Shown one piece after another: positions 31,481 to 34,626 of a stretch of 34,626 nt of DNA. The stretch is from Thermodesulfovibrionia bacterium. Its GTDB lineage: Bacteria > Nitrospirota > Thermodesulfovibrionia > UBA6902. Made by a program: the position numbers and the translations under genes. Location: positions 1 to 34,626 of the forward strand of contig CAMYND010000024.1 of NCBI GenBank assembly GCA_947259645.1, in the 5' to 3' direction. The notes under the pieces are model-generated. The model did no database searches, had not been told where the DNA came from, and saw only the letters and a list, made by a program, of their open reading frames with translations. Position 1 is the first letter of the stretch, and each line of letters starts with the position of its first letter.

Positions 31481-32771
31481 AAGTGTAATCCAGACATTAA
31501 ACAGGGAATATCTGACACGGTACCCTGCAGAAGCCGTAAATGTCATGGGGAGGCTGAAAGGTGATGAAATTGCTTCGCTGCTTGAAGCACAGCAGCCCCG
31601 TCAGGCGGCGGGGGTGTGGGAGAAGCTTTCCCCTGAAATAGCGGCTGATGTCATTTCAAGAGTCAGGGAATCTTCTGCCCTTGAAATACTGTCCATTGCT
31701 GACCCTACAATTACGGCACGCATACTTATGCGCGCTGCCAAAGAAGCACGGCATCGTTTTCTTAATCTGTTTGATGAGGGGAAAAAGAGCCAGCTTATAG
31801 AGCTGATGCAATACCCTGAAGGCTCTGCCGGTTCCCTGATGGACACGCGTTTCGCGGTACTTCACGAAGAAATGACAGCAAAAGAAGTGTTGCAGCTTCT
31901 GAAAAAAAACAAACCCCGCTTCACCCGTCATCTTTTCCTTCTCACTGACGATGGTCAACTGAAAAGCATGCTGGACATTCAGGAACTCGCACTTGCCCCG
32001 CAAAATCAGCACCTGGCCTCTTTTGCTCAACCTGTATCAGCGGCAGTTCTGCCTGTGGCGAGCCGTGAAGAAGTTGTTAACAACCTGGAAAAATACAAGC
32101 TTGCAGACCTTCCTGTGGTTGATGTTGATGGAAAGCTATTAGGGGTAATCCGTTACAGCGCCCTCATGAATGCCGTGAGGGAAGAAACAAGTGCTGACAT
32201 CCTCACCATGGTTGGTGTCAGCAAGAATGAACGGGCTCTTTCAAAAGCGGGATATGTTGTAAAAAAACGACTGCCCTGGCTGCAGATAAACCTCCTGACC
32301 GCATTTCTGGCAGCATCGGTCGTCGGAATATTTGAAGGAACTATTGCGAAATTTACCGCCCTCGCGGTTCTGCTTCCCGTTGTGGCAGGGCAGTCCGGAA
32401 ATGCCGGCGCGCAGGCTCTGGCAGTTACCATGCGCGGTCTTGCTCTGCGCGAGATCGGCACCAGTCACTGGCGTCGTGTAGCAGTAAAAGAAATCAGTGC
32501 AGGATTTTTTAATGGGATTGCCATTGCCCTGACAACCGCGACCGGTGTCTATTTCTGGAGCAAGTCTCCCGGTCTCTCAATGGTAATCGCAATTTCCATG
32601 GTAATATCCATGATGGCTGCGGCTGTCTCGGGAGTTGTAATCCCAATGGTGCTTTCTGCAGCCGGACAGGACCCGGCTCAATCTTCATCCATAATTCTGA
32701 CAACAGTAACAGACGTGGTAGGCTTTTTTTCGTTCCTCGGGATTGCGACTTTGCTGTCGACCATGCTGTAG
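31464..32771 (+). CDS. mgtE: MgtE Mg2+ channel
   Basis: 435-aa complete MgtE: N domain (about 10-115, YPAEAVNVMGRL), CBS pair (118-235, LPVVDVDGKLLGVIR), then five membrane helices from about 272. The pore and Mg2+-site motifs are kept: LLPVVAGQSGNAGAQALAV (303-321) and TTVTDVVGFF with D417, equivalent to the key pore aspartate of the family. It conducts Mg2+ into the cell and closes when cytosolic Mg2+ binds the N-CBS region. The start at 31464 overlaps the preceding gene by 17 bp with GAGGG just upstream, suggesting coupled translation. Family membership is firm; transport of other divalent ions is possible. Confidence 0.93.
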   Translation: MSKEIESVIQTLNREYLTRYPAEAVNVMGRLKGDEIASLLEAQQPRQAAGVWEKLSPEIAADVISRVRESSALEILSIADPTITARILMRAAKEARHRFLNLFDEGKKSQLIELMQYPEGSAGSLMDTRFAVLHEEMTAKEVLQLLKKNKPRFTRHLFLLTDDGQLKSMLDIQELALAPQNQHLASFAQPVSAAVLPVASREEVVNNLEKYKLADLPVVDVDGKLLGVIRYSALMNAVREETSADILTMVGVSKNERALSKAGYVVKKRLPWLQINLLTAFLAASVVGIFEGTIAKFTALAVLLPVVAGQSGNAGAQALAVTMRGLALREIGTSHWRRVAVKEISAGFFNGIAIALTTATGVYFWSKSPGLSMVIAISMVISMMAAAVSGVVIPMVLSAAGQDPAQSSSIILTTVTDVVGFFSFLGIATLLSTML

Positions 32772-32801
32772 CCAATGCTATAAGTTTACTTCAGGAGATG
32801 T

Positions 32802-34626
32802 GTGAGCGGAAATATTTCGTATAAACTAAAAAATTCACTTCAGGGCGCACTGGCGGGAGGGGGAGATCCGGCCACTTCACCGCTGTATGTATTTGGCCCA
32901 TTCCTGAGCCTTATCGTTGGCGCGGGAGTGGCTTCGATCACGTTCGGTGCCTCTGTCTGGATGGCTGTTTTCACCGTCATTGCCGTCTCCGCCATGTATC
33001 GCTATGTGATGATCTGGGTGATCGATGGCAGCGGAGGAAGCGGACTGACAGAGGAGGAATTCGGGGGCTGGGCGGTTAAGACCAATGCCGCTATAACCAT
33101 AATAGAATATACGCTTACCTTTCTGGTAAGTATTGCTGCCCTGGTGACCTTCATTGCTGACCGTTTTCCTGTTCTCAACACTCAGTTGTTTTCAATTGAT
33201 GCAAGAGCTGTTGTAGCTATTTTTTTTACCCTTCTGGTAGGATTTCTCGTAAATCGGGGGCCCACACTCTCTGCCCGCTTCTTTGGTCCTGCCACAGCTG
33301 CAGTCCTTGTACTGCTCTGGGGTATGATCTTTTCCGTTATCTACCAGAGGGGGCTTCAGTTGCCGGATTTAAACCTGAAAGCCTTCTCCGGAGAATATGT
33401 TCACTTTACCCTGGGAGGCTATGCCCGAATACTGGCGCTCATGACAGGCATTGAGATCTTTGCCAATCTGGTAGCTGCCTACGACGGGACAGCTCGTGAA
33501 AAAAGCAGGAAAGCCTTCGGTAGTCTCCTCATTGTCATGGGTACAACCGCCTTAACCATGCTCATTGTGGGACCGGCTATCCTGGCGCTCTCTGATCCGG
33601 CAAACCCGGATGTTTCTGTCTTTACCCAGACCATGGACGCGATCCTGCCCGCCCCTCTGGCTTATCTGGGCAGTCTGATCGGGATAGCCGTACTGCTTTC
33701 AGCGGCAGCAGCCAGTGCCCAGGGGGTTCAAAACCTTTCGCTCGGCCTCAAGAACCGTCATTACATCCCCGGCTACTGGGGAATAAGAAACCGTTTTGAT
33801 GTGCCGACAGTTCCGGTATGGTTTCAGGTATTCTTAGTCGTAATCTGTTTCCTCTTATTCGGCACCAGAGAGGAAACATATCTTGCCCTGTATGCTGCAG
33901 GGGTCTTTATCCTTCTCAGCATGACCGGATGGGCCACGGCAAAGAGACTGATGGGCAGATTGAAATCAGGACCGACCTTCAATGAGGTCGTTGCATTCCT
34001 TCTGACCCTCTTTGCCTCTGTGCTCTCCACTCTGGCGACCCTCATTATTTTTGAAGAACGATTTGTTGAGGGTGCGTGGCTGTATTTTATCAGTTATTTC
34101 AGAAACAGGCTCGGTGAACCTTCAGGGGTGCAGGACCGTCTCAAGTTCATCCTTGAATCCTCGCCGCTCAATCCTATGCGGAGAATGGTACCCATGACTG
34201 TTTATAGCCTGAAGAAGATCATAGTACCCCTTGACGGTACGGAAAATGCCGAGTCAAGTCTTCCGTCGGCTGTGAAGCTGTCCAGGGAATATGGCGCCTC
34301 AATCACCCTTGTAACAGTGGTCGGTGAGGATAATACAGGAATGAACGCTGCTGAAGCAGAAGGGTATCTCGGTGATGTTGCCAAACAGATCGCCCTGCCT
34401 GGAAAAGAGGTAAAATTTCAGGTTGTTAAAGGCGATCCGGCAAAGAAGATTGCACGTCTCAGTATTGACGATGATTATGATCTTCTGGTGATGACCACCG
34501 TCGGCAAAACTCCTGCGGAAAGACTGCTGACGTCGCCGGTGACCTATAGTGTCATGTTTGAAACGACTCCACCGCTCCTCCTCGTGCGGCCCACCGACGA
34601 CTGGCGCTGCCGCCGGAGCGACTTCA
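32802..34626 (+). CDS. APC-superfamily permease with C-terminal universal stress domain (3' end beyond window)
   Basis: At least 608 residues, open at the window end. Residues 1-430 contain about 12 hydrophobic helices. An N-terminal GGGDPATSPLYVFGP resembles the substrate-binding loop of APC/KUP-type carriers, and SGLTEEEFGGW, MTGIEIFANL and VPTVPVWFQV follow. From about residue 467 a cytoplasmic UspA-like domain begins (SLKKIIVPLDGTENAE), with VVKGDPAKKIAR and MTTVGKTPAERLLTSPVTYSV carrying the late glycine loop. The substrate is unknown: an amino acid is likely for APC, while K+ is possible given the GGGD-SPLY loop. The start is GTG at 32802 with AGGAG 4 nt upstream. It lies 30 bp after mgtE and is probably in the same operon. 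Confidence 0.85.
   Translation, partial: MSGNISYKLKNSLQGALAGGGDPATSPLYVFGPFLSLIVGAGVASITFGASVWMAVFTVIAVSAMYRYVMIWVIDGSGGSGLTEEEFGGWAVKTNAAITIIEYTLTFLVSIAALVTFIADRFPVLNTQLFSIDARAVVAIFFTLLVGFLVNRGPTLSARFFGPATAAVLVLLWGMIFSVIYQRGLQLPDLNLKAFSGEYVHFTLGGYARILALMTGIEIFANLVAAYDGTAREKSRKAFGSLLIVMGTTALTMLIVGPAILALSDPANPDVSVFTQTMDAILPAPLAYLGSLIGIAVLLSAAAASAQGVQNLSLGLKNRHYIPGYWGIRNRFDVPTVPVWFQVFLVVICFLLFGTREETYLALYAAGVFILLSMTGWATAKRLMGRLKSGPTFNEVVAFLLTLFASVLSTLATLIIFEERFVEGAWLYFISYFRNRLGEPSGVQDRLKFILESSPLNPMRRMVPMTVYSLKKIIVPLDGTENAESSLPSAVKLSREYGASITLVTVVGEDNTGMNAAEAEGYLGDVAKQIALPGKEVKFQVVKGDPAKKIARLSIDDDYDLLVMTTVGKTPAERLLTSPVTYSVMFETTPPLLLVRPTDDWRCRRSDF

Noticed and set aside
31440-31490. Frameshift joining the two mgtE-like genes
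   Set aside because: The second gene has its own complete N and CBS domains and ribosome site, so the pair is a tandem duplication, not one broken gene.

Overview
The window comes from a Gram-negative bacterium: it has a TamA/TamB outer-membrane assembly pair, Sec signal peptides and PsiE- and UspE-like proteins. A sigma-54 activator, phosphoketolase, tandem stress proteins and a GpgS-type glycosyltransferase would suit a Nitrospirota- or Desulfobacterota-like anaerobe, but nothing seen here fixes the taxon. No rRNA, tRNA, insertion sequence, phage gene or CRISPR array was recognised. Almost every long open frame belongs to an ordinary core or accessory gene.

Layout. (1) 1-2819: the N-terminal part of a response regulator, three small co-oriented genes (two very basic, one exported and extremely acidic with a 33-bp tandem repeat) and, divergent from them, a sigma-54-dependent activator. 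A sigma-54-like promoter precedes the small genes. (2) 2827-7931: overlapping tamA-tamB on the minus strand. (3) 8091-13652: an (alpha/alpha)6-type glycosidase, a universal stress protein, an MscS channel, an exported four-EF-hand protein and an SLC13 carrier with two RCK_C domains. (4) 13857-22754: an energy block with phosphoketolase, a convergent operon of P-type cation ATPase and acetate kinase, pyruvate kinase and a tandem stress protein. (5) 22823-29554: a minus-strand gene string, probably one operon: gpgS, a second glycosyltransferase, an MscS-like membrane protein, a RimB-like protease, RimK fused to RCK_C, a DHH-DHHA1 phosphoesterase and psiE. (6) 29785 to the end: a divergent plus-strand operon with an MscS channel, a membrane-less MgtE-like protein, full-length MgtE and an APC permease fused to a stress-protein domain (cut by the window edge).

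How the genes may work together. Phosphoketolase makes acetyl phosphate and acetate kinase turns it into ATP; acetate kinase shares an operon with an ATP-driven cation pump, and pyruvate kinase is next door. Blocks 5 and 6 read as an osmotic and ionic homeostasis island: compatible-solute glycosyltransferases, tension-gated channels, Mg2+ channel proteins and stress proteins behind two divergent promoters.

Most worth following up: (a) the RimK-RCK_C fusion encoded beside a DHH-DHHA1 phosphoesterase, which could be nucleotide-controlled glutamate ligation; (b) the second glycosyltransferase, which has no ATG, GTG or TTG start but an ATA at ideal distance from a Shine-Dalgarno sequence; (c) the cluster of oppositely charged small proteins beside the sigma-54 activator; (d) the tandem membrane-less and full-length MgtE pair.
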